Assembly: GCA_009778945.1 (NCBI GenBank)
Contig: WRFF01000078.1
Coordinates: forward strand, 1 to 8,022
Source of the DNA: Clostridiales bacterium
GTDB lineage: Bacteria > Bacillota > Clostridia > Peptostreptococcales > Anaerovoracaceae
Direction: 5' to 3'
DNA: 8,022 nt
Shown piece after piece: positions 1 to 5,582 of this stretch; positions within the stretch are counted from its first letter, which is position 1; the number at the start of each line of letters is the position of its first letter. The notes beneath the pieces were generated by a model. The model saw only the letters and a program-made list of their open reading frames with translations. It was not told where the DNA came from and ran no database searches. A program made the translations under genes and the position numbers.

Positions 1-494
1 CCGAGCCACATCAGGAAGGCGGTGCCGGCCGTCAGGCACAGGATGATCATGATTTTTGTGAAGACGCTGTTGTCCGTGATCGCATTCCGGAAGAATCCGA
101 AGGTGAAACCGACCGCCTGCAGCAGCGCGAGGGCGACTGTCAGATAACGCGTGATCTGCGTCATCTTTTTGCGGCCTTCCATACCTTCTTTCGCGAGCTG
201 CTCGAGGTACGGAATTGCGATTGTCAGCAGGTTGATAATGATGGACGCGGTAACATACGGTGTGATCGAAAGCGCGAAGATAGTGAAATTCTTGAATGCG
301 CCGCCTGAGAACAGGTTGAACAAATCGAACAGCCCCTGACCGGAGAACGCCTGGCTCAACACCGTCCGGTCGATGCCCGGCACCGGGATGCTCGCCCCAA
401 GCCGGAAAATCACGAGCATCAGCAGCGTGAAGAGGATCTTGCGCCGGATATCGGGGATTCTCCACGCTTTGCCCAGCGTTTCAAACATATTCAT
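1..494 (-). CDS. secY: Protein translocase subunit SecY, N-terminal part (cut by left edge)
   Basis: SecY is the channel subunit of the SecYEG translocon, which moves unfolded proteins across the inner membrane and inserts membrane proteins. The window holds the first 164 residues of a protein that is usually about 430. Visible parts in order: an amphipathic N-terminus (FETLGKAWRIPDIRRKI), membrane segment 1 at about residues 20-37 followed by the GASIPVPGID motif, the plug/TM2 region at about 55-95 (LFDLFNLFSGG, then FALSITPYVTASIIINLL), a basic cytoplasmic loop with EGRKKMTQITRY at about 106-117, TM3 at about 118-135 and TM4 from about 146. The ATG at 494 lies 1 nt beyond the rplO stop and 6 nt after a GAGGTGA ribosome binding site inside the rplO coding end, so translation is probably coupled to L15. 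A second ATG two codons later (488) is possible but worse spaced. Its place as last gene of the spc block is standard. Confidence 0.97.
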   Translation of the reverse strand, partial: MNMFETLGKAWRIPDIRRKILFTLLMLVIFRLGASIPVPGIDRTVLSQAFSGQGLFDLFNLFSGGAFKNFTIFALSITPYVTASIIINLLTIAIPYLEQLAKEGMEGRKKMTQITRYLTVALALLQAVGFTFGFFRNAITDNSVFTKIMIILCLTAGTAFLMWL

Positions 495-495
495 A

Positions 496-936
496 TTAAA
501 TCACCTCGGTTTTGCCGCCGGCTTTTTCGATTGCTTCCTGCGCGGCTTTGCTGAATTTGTTGGCTTTTACCGTCAGATTTTTCTCAAGCATGCCGTCTCC
601 GAGGATCTTCAGGCCATGCGGCGCTTTTTTCACAAGGCCCTTTTCCTGAAGCAATTCGAGCGTGACGTCCGTTCCGGCATCAAAGGCGTTCAGATCGCCG
701 ACATTGACAATCGCCATTTCCTTGCGCCAGATATTCGTAAAGCCGCGTTTCGGGATGCGCCGGTAGAGCGGCATCTGCCCGCCTTCAAATCCCAGCCGTG
801 TGCTGCCGCCGCTGCGGGAATTCTGCCCGTTCATACCGCGTCCGGCAGTCTTCCCCTGGCCGGTCGCCGTGCCGCGCCCTTTGCGTTTCGGCGCCTTGGT
901 CGAACCTGCGGGCGCCTTCAGTTCATGCAGTTTCAT
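496..936 (-). CDS. rplO: 50S ribosomal protein L15
   Basis: L15 is a late-assembling large-subunit protein that binds 23S rRNA. The product is 146 residues, the normal bacterial length. It starts MKLHELKAPAGS and has the family's long basic, glycine-rich N-terminal arm (KRKGRGTATGQGKTAGRG, then GFEGGQMPLYRRIPKRGF at about residues 49-66), followed by a globular C-terminal domain ending GGKTEVI. The frame stays open upstream to a TTG at 990, but the extra 18 residues do not look like L15. The ATG at 936 matches the family and has AAAGGA upstream with a rather long spacing of 11 nt. The gene is separated from rpmD by an unusually long 124-nt spacer, and its end overlaps the secY ribosome binding site. 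Confidence 0.97.
   Translation of the reverse strand: MKLHELKAPAGSTKAPKRKGRGTATGQGKTAGRGMNGQNSRSGGSTRLGFEGGQMPLYRRIPKRGFTNIWRKEMAIVNVGDLNAFDAGTDVTLELLQEKGLVKKAPHGLKILGDGMLEKNLTVKANKFSKAAQEAIEKAGGKTEVI
501..507 (-). promoter_or_regulatory. secY ribosome binding site inside rplO
   Basis: GAGGTGA lies within the last sense codons of rplO, 6 nt before the secY ATG at 494. The rplO TAA (498-496) falls between this site and the ATG. This supports the 494 start and a coupled restart of ribosomes that have finished L15. Confidence 0.8.
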
Positions 937-1060
937 GGTTTGTGTTATCCTTTCCGCTATCGAAGCCCCGGCAGTCCCCGGTACTTCCAAACGCCGGGTT
1001 ATGCACCCGACTCGCTCCTGCCTTATGAAGCCTTATGCTTCCGCTGAGGATTCCCAAAAT
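937..1060 (-). other. Unusually long rpmD-rplO intergenic spacer with repeats
   Basis: All other junctions here are 29 nt or less, but this one is 124 nt. On the plus strand it holds an 8-bp direct repeat, gccttatg, at 1020-1027 and 1030-1037; a small inverted repeat, cgggt/acccg, at 995-999 and 1005-1009; and a direct repeat, ccccgg, at 966-971 and 976-981. The rpmD-side hairpin reaches into it. A possible 27-codon frame on the minus strand starts with GTG at 1006 after AGGAG at 1019-1015 and ends with TGA at 923, inside rplO. I see no convincing -35/-10 promoter and no T-run. The function is unknown; it may be a leader for rplO, an mRNA processing site or a decayed insertion. Confidence 0.6.
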
Positions 1061-1078
1061 CTATGATTTTGTGGAATC
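1049..1078 (-). repeat. Stem-loop enclosing the rpmD stop codon
   Basis: Plus-strand arms GATTCC (1049-1054) and CAAAATC (1055-1061) pair with GATTTTG (1065-1071) and GGAATC (1073-1078). This gives 13 base pairs with one bulged base at 1072 and a three-base loop at 1062-1064. The rpmD TAG (1063-1061) lies in the loop and its last pair, so the last sense codons of L30 form one arm. No T-run follows on either strand, so a simple intrinsic terminator is unlikely. An RNA-stability, processing or translation-uncoupling role is inference. Confidence 0.65.
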
Positions 1079-1252
1079 TACCGCCACGGTTACGAGATGC
1101 CGCACTTTGTTTACGGCGCCGCGCGTCGCGGGCATATCCTCAAGCTCCACGGTCTGATGCATTTTGCGCAGGCCGAGCGCCTGTACCGCCTTCCTTTGGG
1201 AAGGCGTCGCGCCGATGGGGCTTTTGGTCAATGTGATCCTGATCGTTGCCAT
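1061..1252 (-). CDS. rpmD: 50S ribosomal protein L30
   Basis: L30 is a small large-subunit protein with a ferredoxin-like fold that contacts 23S rRNA. The product is 63 residues, starting MATIRITLTKSPIGATPSQRKAV. It carries the expected LGLRKMHQTVELED stretch (about 27-40) and the NKVRHLVTV end. Bacterial L30 usually stops soon after that motif at about 58-60 residues; here the protein runs on with AVDSTKS, encoded in part by the arm of the hairpin at 1049-1078. The ATG at 1252 follows AGGAG with 6-nt spacing, and the gene lies 29 nt after rpsE. The 124-nt spacer downstream is exceptional for this operon. Identity is firm from sequence and position between S5 and L15. Confidence 0.95.
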   Translation of the reverse strand: MATIRITLTKSPIGATPSQRKAVQALGLRKMHQTVELEDMPATRGAVNKVRHLVTVAVDSTKS

Positions 1253-1281
1253 AATATTCTCCTGTTATATCCCGCCGCGCC

Positions 1282-1788
1282 TTATTTGAGGATTTCCTCA
1301 TGGGTCTTGCCGCGCAGGCGGCTCACCTGCTCGATTGTTTTCAAACCTTTCAGTCCCTCAATCGTTGCGCAGGCCATATTTCCCGCGTTATTGGAGCCGA
1401 TGGATTTCGCGCGGACGTCTTTGACGCCGGCAAGTTCCAGCACCGTGCGCACGGAAGACCCTGCGATGACGCCCGTCCCCTGCACGCCCGGCATCAACAG
1501 TACGCGGCCCGCGCCGAAGATGCCCAGATTGCGGTGGGGGATCGTTGTCCCAACCATCGGAACAAAGATCAATTTCTTCTTTGCGTCCTCGATCGCCTTG
1601 CGCACCGCCTCGGGGATCTCGCGCGCCTTGCCGAGGCCGACGCCCACATGGCCTTCTTTGTCGCCCACAACCACCGTCACGGAGAAACGCATATTGCGTC
1701 CGCCCTTGACGGTCTTGGCAACCCTTCTGATATTGACGATGGATTCCTGTAATTCCAATTTAGACGCATCGATTGTCTTTTCCTGCAT
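1282..1788 (-). CDS. rpsE: 30S ribosomal protein S5
   Basis: S5 helps form the mRNA entry region of the 30S subunit, influences decoding accuracy and contributes to body-head contacts. The product is 168 residues, a normal length. The N-terminal double-stranded-RNA-binding-like domain spans about residues 15-80, with the signature VNIRRVAKTVKGGRNMRFSV. The C-terminal domain includes GTGVIAGSSVRTVLELAGV (about 104-122) and the GSNNAGN loop, ending RGKTHEEILK. The loop around KTVKGGR (about 25-31), where changes give spectinomycin resistance in E. coli, looks like the common sensitive form. The ATG at 1788 follows GGAGG with 8-nt spacing. The gene is 14 nt after rplR. Confidence 0.98.
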   Translation of the reverse strand: MQEKTIDASKLELQESIVNIRRVAKTVKGGRNMRFSVTVVVGDKEGHVGVGLGKAREIPEAVRKAIEDAKKKLIFVPMVGTTIPHRNLGIFGAGRVLLMPGVQGTGVIAGSSVRTVLELAGVKDVRAKSIGSNNAGNMACATIEGLKGLKTIEQVSRLRGKTHEEILK

Positions 1789-1802
1789 CGCTTTCTCCTC
1801 CG

Positions 1803-2168
1803 TTAAAACTTCAGTCCGGCGCTGCGTGCGCCGTCGGCCAGTTCTTTGACCCTTCCGTGATACAGAAATCCGCCGCGGTCGAACGATACCTCGCCGACGC
1901 CGTTTTCGATCGCGTGTTTCGCGACGGCTTCGCCGACGAGTTTCGCCGCATCCTTGTTGCCGCCGTAGGCAGCCTGCGCCTTGATTTCCTTGTCAAGCGA
2001 AGACGCGCTGGCAAGCGTTTTGCCCGTCGTATCGTCAATCACCTGCGCGGAAATATTTTTCAGGCTGCGGAATACGCAAAGCCTGGGGCGTTCCGGCGTT
2101 CCTGAAAGGATCTTCCGGACGCGCCGATGCCGCGCAAGCCGCATTTCTTTTTTGCTCTGTTTCGCCAT
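1803..2168 (-). CDS. rplR: 50S ribosomal protein L18
   Basis: L18 binds 5S rRNA with L5 and helps anchor it in the central protuberance of the large subunit. The product is 121 residues, typical for Firmicutes. It has the basic N-terminal arm (RLARHRRVRKILSGTPERPRL, about 10-30), the CVFRSLKNISAQVIDD core strand, the YGGNKDAAKLVGEAVAKHA helix and the C-terminal VSFDRGGFLYHGRVKELADGAR motif ending GLKF. The ATG at 2168 follows AAGGAG with a long 11-nt spacing. The gene starts 19 nt after rplF and ends 14 nt before rpsE, the standard L6-L18-S5 order. Nothing is unusual in the sequence. Confidence 0.98.
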   Translation of the reverse strand: MAKQSKKEMRLARHRRVRKILSGTPERPRLCVFRSLKNISAQVIDDTTGKTLASASSLDKEIKAQAAYGGNKDAAKLVGEAVAKHAIENGVGEVSFDRGGFLYHGRVKELADGARSAGLKF

Positions 2169-2187
2169 AGTCTCAGATACTCCTTCC

Positions 2188-2730
2188 CTATTTCGCCCCG
2201 GTCTTGCCTTCTTTGCGGCGAACCTTTTCGCCCGCGTAGCGCACGCCTTTTCCCTTATAGGGCTCCGGCGGCCGCCAAGCGCGGATGATGGCTGCGTAAT
2301 TCCCGACCTGCGCTTTGTTGACCCCCTTTACAAGGATCTCCGTTGCGCTCGGAGTCTCGGTTGTGAGCCCCTCGGGATCCGGCAATTCGATCGGATGCGA
2401 ATAGCCGAGGTTCAACACAAGTTTGTCGCCCTGCTTGTCCGCTTTATATCCGACGCCGACGATTTCCAATTTGCGCGTATACCCTTCCGACACACCTACG
2501 ACCATATTGTTAATAAGTGTGCGGCAAAGGCCGTGCAGGGAACGGCTTTCCTTCTGGTCATCGCCGCGCGTCACCGAGATGACGCCGTCTTTGATCTCCA
2601 CGCCGATCTTCTGCGAAATCCGTTCGCAGAGTTCCCCTTTAGGGCCTTTGACAGTCACGAGGCCGTCTTCCGCGACCGCAACTTCCACACCGGCAGGGAT
2701 CGTGATGGGGAGTCTACCTATTCTTGACAT
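2188..2730 (-). CDS. rplF: 50S ribosomal protein L6
   Basis: L6 sits near the sarcin-ricin loop and the translation-factor binding region of the large subunit. The product is 180 residues, the usual length. The two related domains are visible: the first at about residues 1-80 (MSRIGRLPITIPAGVEV, VKGPKGELCERI) and the second at about 82-180, starting near NNMVVGVSEGYTRKLEIVGVGYKA. The second ends with the family signature PEPYKGKGVRYAGEKVRRKEGKTGAK around 155-180. The ATG at 2730 follows AAAGGAG with 6-nt spacing. The gene is 20 nt after rpsH and 19 nt before rplR. The sequence is ordinary for the family. Confidence 0.98.
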   Translation of the reverse strand: MSRIGRLPITIPAGVEVAVAEDGLVTVKGPKGELCERISQKIGVEIKDGVISVTRGDDQKESRSLHGLCRTLINNMVVGVSEGYTRKLEIVGVGYKADKQGDKLVLNLGYSHPIELPDPEGLTTETPSATEILVKGVNKAQVGNYAAIIRAWRPPEPYKGKGVRYAGEKVRRKEGKTGAK

Positions 2731-2750
2731 TGCTTTCTCCTTTCCTTCCC

Positions 2751-3149
2751 TTACCAGACGTAGCAGATCACTTCGCCGCCGACGCCGATGCGCCGCGCTT
2801 CCTTGTCGCTGATGACGCCTCTTGAAGTAGAAATAATCGCGATGCCGAGGCCGCCGAGGACTTTCGGCACATCCTGCGCCTGCACATGCACGCGCAGGCC
2901 GGGCTTGCTGATTTTGCGCAAACCGCTGATGACCCGCTCCTTGCCCGGCGCGTATTTCATCTGAATGGTGATGACGCCCTGTACGCCGTCATCGTTGATT
3001 TGAAAATCCTCGATATAGCCTTCCTCTTTCAGGATGGAGGCGATGGATTTTTTCATTTTGGACACGGGCACGTCGACGGTCTTGTGGCCGGCGATATTCG
3101 CGTTCCGGATACGGGTGAGCATATCCGCTACGGGATCGGTCATAGTCAT
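2751..3149 (-). CDS. rpsH: 30S ribosomal protein S8
   Basis: S8 is a primary 16S rRNA-binding protein (helix 21 region) needed for central-domain assembly. In E. coli it also represses the spc operon by binding its mRNA near rplE; no equivalent site was identified here by eye. The product is 132 residues, the standard length. It starts MTMTDPVADMLTRIRNAN and carries the C-terminal signature STSRGVISDKEARRIGVGGE (about 107-126) ending ICYVW. The ATG at 3149 follows AGGAGG with 6-nt spacing, so it is preferred over the ATG two codons later. The gene lies 17 nt after rpsN and 20 nt before rplF. Confidence 0.98.
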   Translation of the reverse strand: MTMTDPVADMLTRIRNANIAGHKTVDVPVSKMKKSIASILKEEGYIEDFQINDDGVQGVITIQMKYAPGKERVISGLRKISKPGLRVHVQAQDVPKVLGGLGIAIISTSRGVISDKEARRIGVGGEVICYVW

Positions 3150-3166
3150 GAGGTACCTCCTTCTCC

Positions 3167-3352
3167 TTACCAGCTGGCCTTTTTCACGCCGGGGATCTCG
3201 CCCTTATACGCGAGTTCCCGGAAGCAAATCCGGCAGATTCCGTACTTCTTCAGCACGGAATGCGGACGCCCGCAGATACGGCAGCGCGTATAAGCGCGTG
3301 TTTTAAACTTCGGTTTCCGCTGCTGTTTGATCTTGAGTGATGTTTTTGCCAT
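3167..3352 (-). CDS. rpsN: 30S ribosomal protein S14, zinc-binding type Z
   Basis: S14 is a late-assembling protein of the 30S head. At 61 residues this is the short zinc-ribbon form, also called rpsZ, found in Firmicutes and Actinobacteria. It differs from the zinc-free form of about 100 residues. The zinc ligands are visible as C24-x2-C27 (CRIC) and C40-x2-C43 (CRIC). The C-terminus FRELAYKGEIPGVKKASW is standard. Because all four cysteines are present, the protein probably needs zinc; many Firmicutes carry a second zinc-free copy elsewhere, but none is in this window. The ATG at 3352 follows GGAGG with a long 12-nt spacing. The gene sits 18 nt after rplE. Confidence 0.98.
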   Translation of the reverse strand: MAKTSLKIKQQRKPKFKTRAYTRCRICGRPHSVLKKYGICRICFRELAYKGEIPGVKKASW

Positions 3353-3370
3353 AGTCTTTCATTCCCTCCG

Positions 3371-3913
3371 TTATTTCTCAAACGGCATTCCGAGAAGCCG
3401 GAGCAATTCCGCCGCTTCCTCGTCCGTTTTGGCTGTCGTCGTGAAGATGATGTTCATCCCCTTGATCATGTCCACTTTGTCGTAGACGATTTCCGGGAAG
3501 ATCGACTGTTCTTTCAGCCCCATGCTATAGTTTCCGCGCCCGTCAAAGGAATTCTTCGATACGCCCCGAAAGTCGCGCACGCGAGGCAGGACAATATTGA
3601 AAAATTTGTCCGCGAACACGTACATATTTTCGCCGCGAAGCGTGACCTTCGTGCCGACGCTCATACCGGCGCGGACTTTGAAGTTCGCGACCGATTTGCG
3701 CGCTTTTGTCACTACGGGCCGCTGACCGCTGATAAGCGCCAGTTCCTCGACCGCCGTCTCCATAATTTTTGCGTTATCCTTCGCCTCTCCGAGTCCCATA
3801 TTGATGGTGATCTTTTCGAGTTTCGGCACCTGCATCGGATTGTCGTAACCGAACTTCTCCTTCATGGCGCCAAAGACGTCGTCTTTGTATGTTTCTTTCA
3901 GTCTCGCTGTCAT
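3371..3913 (-). CDS. rplE: 50S ribosomal protein L5
   Basis: L5 binds 5S rRNA together with L18 and forms a bridge between the central protuberance and the 30S head. The product is 180 residues, the normal bacterial length. The L5 signature is at about residues 32-47 (LEKITINMGLGEAKDN), followed by GQRPVVTKARKSVANFKVR (about 63-81), the GTKVTLRG turn and the C-terminal domain with LPRVRDFRGVSKNSFDGRGN and the GMNIIFTTTAKTDEEAAELL helix. The ATG at 3913 follows GGAGG with 5-nt spacing, and the gene starts 11 nt after rplX. The sequence is ordinary for clostridial L5. Confidence 0.98.
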   Translation of the reverse strand: MTARLKETYKDDVFGAMKEKFGYDNPMQVPKLEKITINMGLGEAKDNAKIMETAVEELALISGQRPVVTKARKSVANFKVRAGMSVGTKVTLRGENMYVFADKFFNIVLPRVRDFRGVSKNSFDGRGNYSMGLKEQSIFPEIVYDKVDMIKGMNIIFTTTAKTDEEAAELLRLLGMPFEK

Positions 3914-3924
3914 GATCTCCTCCT

Positions 3925-4230
3925 TTAGTCGATCGTCTCGCCGGACTTCTTCGTATAACGAACTTTTTCACCGTTTTCGACACGATGTCCGAGGCGGCTG
4001 CCCGCTTTCGCGTTTGCATCCCAGTACATTACGTTCGACACATGGATGGGGCCCTCGACATGCTTGATATCGGATCGCTCCTTGCGCGTCTGCTTTTGAT
4101 GCTTCGTCTGGACGTTGACGCCTTCCACCACCACGCGGTTTGTCTTTGTGAGCACCCGAAGCACCTTGCCCCTTTTGCCCTTGTCCTTGCCCGTGATCAC
4201 GACCACGGTATCGTCTTTCTTGATATGCAT
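3925..4230 (-). CDS. rplX: 50S ribosomal protein L24
   Basis: L24 is an assembly initiator of the large subunit, placed near the exit of the polypeptide tunnel. The product from the ATG at 4230 is 101 residues, starting MHIKKDDTVVVITGKDKGKRGKV. That is the KOW motif (about residues 3-30), followed by VVVEGVNVQTKHQK and the HVSNVMYWD segment. An in-frame GTG two codons upstream (4236) would overlap the ribosome binding site GGAGG at 4240-4236, whereas the ATG at 4230 has a 5-nt spacing, so 4230 is chosen. The gene lies 9 nt after rplN, whose stop codon overlaps this binding site, and 11 nt before rplE. Confidence 0.97.
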   Translation of the reverse strand: MHIKKDDTVVVITGKDKGKRGKVLRVLTKTNRVVVEGVNVQTKHQKQTRKERSDIKHVEGPIHVSNVMYWDANAKAGSRLGHRVENGEKVRYTKKSGETID

Positions 4231-4235
4231 GGGCA

Positions 4236-4241
4236 CCTCCT
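4236..4241 (-). promoter_or_regulatory. rplX ribosome binding site overlapping the rplN stop
   Basis: AGGAGG shares bases with the rplN TAG (4242-4240) and stands 5 nt before the ATG at 4230. It rules out the in-frame GTG at 4236, which would lie inside the binding site. It implies coupling of L24 to L14 translation. Confidence 0.8.
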
Positions 4242-4608
4242 AAAGCACTTCCGGCGCGAGCGATACGATCTTCATAAAGCTCTTTTCACGGAGCTCGCGA
4301 GCCACAGGCCCGAAGATGCGTGTGCCAACCGGCGTTTTGTCGTCTTTTATAATGACCGCCGCGTTCTGGTCAAATTTCACATAAGAGCCATCGCTCCTGC
4401 GTGCGCCCGTTTTGGTGCGGACAACCACCGCTTTCACCACATCGCTCTTCTTGACGGTGCCGCCGGGCGTCGCTTCTTTCACGGCGCACACGACGATATC
4501 GCCGATATTCGCATATTTTCGGCTCGTTCCGCCGAGAATCCGGATGACCAGGAGTTCTTTGGCGCCGGAATTGTCGGCAACCCGCAGCCGGGTTTCATTC
4601 TGAATCAT
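4240..4608 (-). CDS. rplN: 50S ribosomal protein L14
   Basis: L14 lies at the subunit interface of the 50S, contacts L19 and forms bridges to 16S rRNA. The product is 122 residues, the usual length. It starts MIQNETRLRVADNSGAKELL, has the conserved GGTSRKYANIGDIVVCAVKEATPGG stretch (about 26-50), KAVVVRTKTGARRSDGSYVKFDQNAAVII (about 59-87) and the end GPVARELREKSFMKIVSLAPEVL. The ATG at 4608 follows AAGGAGG with 7-nt spacing. It is 12 nt after rpsQ. In E. coli this gene opens a separate spc operon with its own promoter; here the gap is too short for one, so it is probably read through from the S10 genes. Confidence 0.98.
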   Translation of the reverse strand: MIQNETRLRVADNSGAKELLVIRILGGTSRKYANIGDIVVCAVKEATPGGTVKKSDVVKAVVVRTKTGARRSDGSYVKFDQNAAVIIKDDKTPVGTRIFGPVARELREKSFMKIVSLAPEVL

Positions 4609-4620
4609 GACCGTTCCTCC

Positions 4621-4890
4621 TTACTTCGCCTTCTCGACGATCTCGACAAGGCGCCAGCGCTTGTCTTTGGACAGCGGCCGGGTTTCCATGATCCGGACCT
4701 TGTCCCCGATACGGCACTGATTTTCCTCATCATGCGCTTTAAATTTCGTCGTGCGTTTGACCGCCTTCCCGTAGAGAGAATGCCGGACGAAATCCTCCAC
4801 GGATACGGTGATCGTCTTTTCCATCTTGTCACTGACGACGACCCCGACCCGCGTCTTCCTTCTGTTTCTGTCTTCCGCTTGTTTATTCAT
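4621..4890 (-). CDS. rpsQ: 30S ribosomal protein S17
   Basis: S17 is a primary 16S rRNA-binding protein with an OB fold, needed early in 30S body assembly. From the ATG at 4890 the product is 89 residues, typical of the family. After a short polar start (MNKQAEDRNRRKTR), the core begins GVVVSDKMEKTITVSVEDFVRHSLYGKAVKR and ends with the signature GDKVRIMETRPLSKDKRWRL (about 61-80). The frame is open further upstream to 4950, but that Arg-rich extension overlaps rpmC and is not S17-like. The ATG at 4890 has AAAGGAGG 6 nt upstream. It lies 19 nt after rpmC and 12 nt before rplN. Confidence 0.97.
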   Translation of the reverse strand: MNKQAEDRNRRKTRVGVVVSDKMEKTITVSVEDFVRHSLYGKAVKRTTKFKAHDEENQCRIGDKVRIMETRPLSKDKRWRLVEIVEKAK

Positions 4891-4896
4891 CGCGCG

Positions 4897-4904
4897 CCTC
4901 CTTT
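4897..4904 (-). promoter_or_regulatory. rpsQ ribosome binding site
   Basis: AAAGGAGG stands 6 nt before the ATG at 4890. It decides this start against the longer in-frame option at 4950, which lies inside the end of rpmC. Confidence 0.8.
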
Positions 4905-4909
4905 CCGTT

Positions 4910-5122
4910 TCAACCGATCGCTTGTTCCTGCTGCGCGATCTCCTTCTCACGGATCGCCGTTTTGATCCGCGCGATATCCCGCTTCACGTCTTTCATGCGC
5001 ATCGGGTTTTCAAGCTGCCCGGTCACATGCTGGAAACGGAGATTGAATAATTCATTTTTGTTCTTCAATAGCTCTTCCTGAAGCTCTTTCTGATTCATTT
5101 CATGAATACTGCTCATCTTCAT
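4910..5122 (-). CDS. rpmC: 50S ribosomal protein L29
   Basis: L29 is a small helical protein beside the tunnel exit of the large subunit, close to where signal recognition particle and trigger factor dock. The product is 70 residues, slightly longer than the common 63-67, mainly at the two ends. The core MNQKELQEELLKNKNELFNLRFQ and the following HVTGQLENPMRMKDVKRDIARIKTAIREKE match the two-helix family. The ATG at 5122 overlaps the rplP stop as ATGA and has GGAGG 9 nt upstream; an ATG two codons later (5116) is less well spaced. The gene is therefore translationally coupled to L16. It ends with TGA 19 nt before rpsQ. Confidence 0.96.
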   Translation of the reverse strand: MKMSSIHEMNQKELQEELLKNKNELFNLRFQHVTGQLENPMRMKDVKRDIARIKTAIREKEIAQQEQAIG

Positions 5123-5553
5123 TTCGCCTCACCTCCCAAAGCCTCTTCGCCTTTCACGGCAAAACGCGTCTTGATGGGGAGTTTGTGGGCCGCAAGCCGC
5201 ATCGCTTCCTTTGCCGCCGCATAGGAAACTCCCTCGATCTCAAACATCACGCGCCCGGGTTTGACCACCGCCACCCAGTATTCGGGCGCGCCTTTACCGG
5301 AACCCATGCGGACTTCCGCGGGTTTCTTCGTTACGGGCTTGTGCGGAAAGATCTTGATGAAGACTTTGCCGCCCCTGCGAATCGAACGCGTCATCGCGAT
5401 ACGAGCCGCCTCGATCTGGTTGGATTTAATCCAGCCGCACTCTTCGGCGATCAGGCCATACGTCCCGTAGGTGATCGTATTGCCCCGTGTGGCGACGCCT
5501 GTCATGCGTCCTCTGTGGACGCGACGTCTCTTGACTCTCTTTGGCATCAACAT
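5119..5553 (-). CDS. rplP: 50S ribosomal protein L16
   Basis: L16 binds 23S rRNA near the A-site tRNA elbow and is essential for a functional peptidyl-transferase centre. The product is 144 residues, the usual Firmicute length. It starts MLMPKRVKRRRVHRGRMTG and has the family motifs ECGWIKSNQIEAARIAMTRSIRRGGKVFIKIFPHKPVTKKP (about 38-78), MGSGKGAPEYWVAVVKPGRVMFEI (about 83-106) and the KLPIKTRF motif (about 124-131). The ATG at 5553 follows AAGGAG with 9-nt spacing. The last codons (GGEAK) contain the rpmC ribosome binding site, and the TGA overlaps the rpmC ATG. It lies 29 nt after rpsC. Confidence 0.98.
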   Translation of the reverse strand: MLMPKRVKRRRVHRGRMTGVATRGNTITYGTYGLIAEECGWIKSNQIEAARIAMTRSIRRGGKVFIKIFPHKPVTKKPAEVRMGSGKGAPEYWVAVVKPGRVMFEIEGVSYAAAKEAMRLAAHKLPIKTRFAVKGEEALGGEAK

Positions 5554-5582
5554 GATACTGTTCTCCTTAATGATTACGCGGT

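Noticed and set aside
937..990. 18-residue N-terminal extension of L15 from an upstream TTG
   Set aside because: The extra residues do not resemble L15, and the family start MKLHELK at 936 has its own ribosome binding site.
1049..1078. Intrinsic terminator after rpmD
   Set aside because: A strong stem is present, but neither strand has a T-run after it, and rplO and secY downstream need transcription.
373..2727. Several plus-strand open frames of about 110-250 codons opposite secY, rplO, rpmD, rpsE, rplR and rplF
   Set aside because: All are antisense shadows that cross firm gene boundaries; none has recognisable domains or fits between real genes.
4231..4236. GTG start for L24 at 4236
   Set aside because: The codon overlaps the GGAGG ribosome binding site; the ATG at 4230 has correct spacing and matches the common L24 start.
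4891..4950. Arg-rich 20-residue N-terminal extension of S17
   Set aside because: It overlaps the coding end of rpmC, and the ATG at 4890 has an ideal AAAGGAGG site and gives the normal S17 length.
3985..4965. Long plus-strand open frame of 326 codons opposite rplX, rplN and rpsQ
   Set aside because: It spans three firm ribosomal protein genes on the other strand, has no family resemblance, and is explained by GC-rich codon use leaving the antisense frame free of stops.
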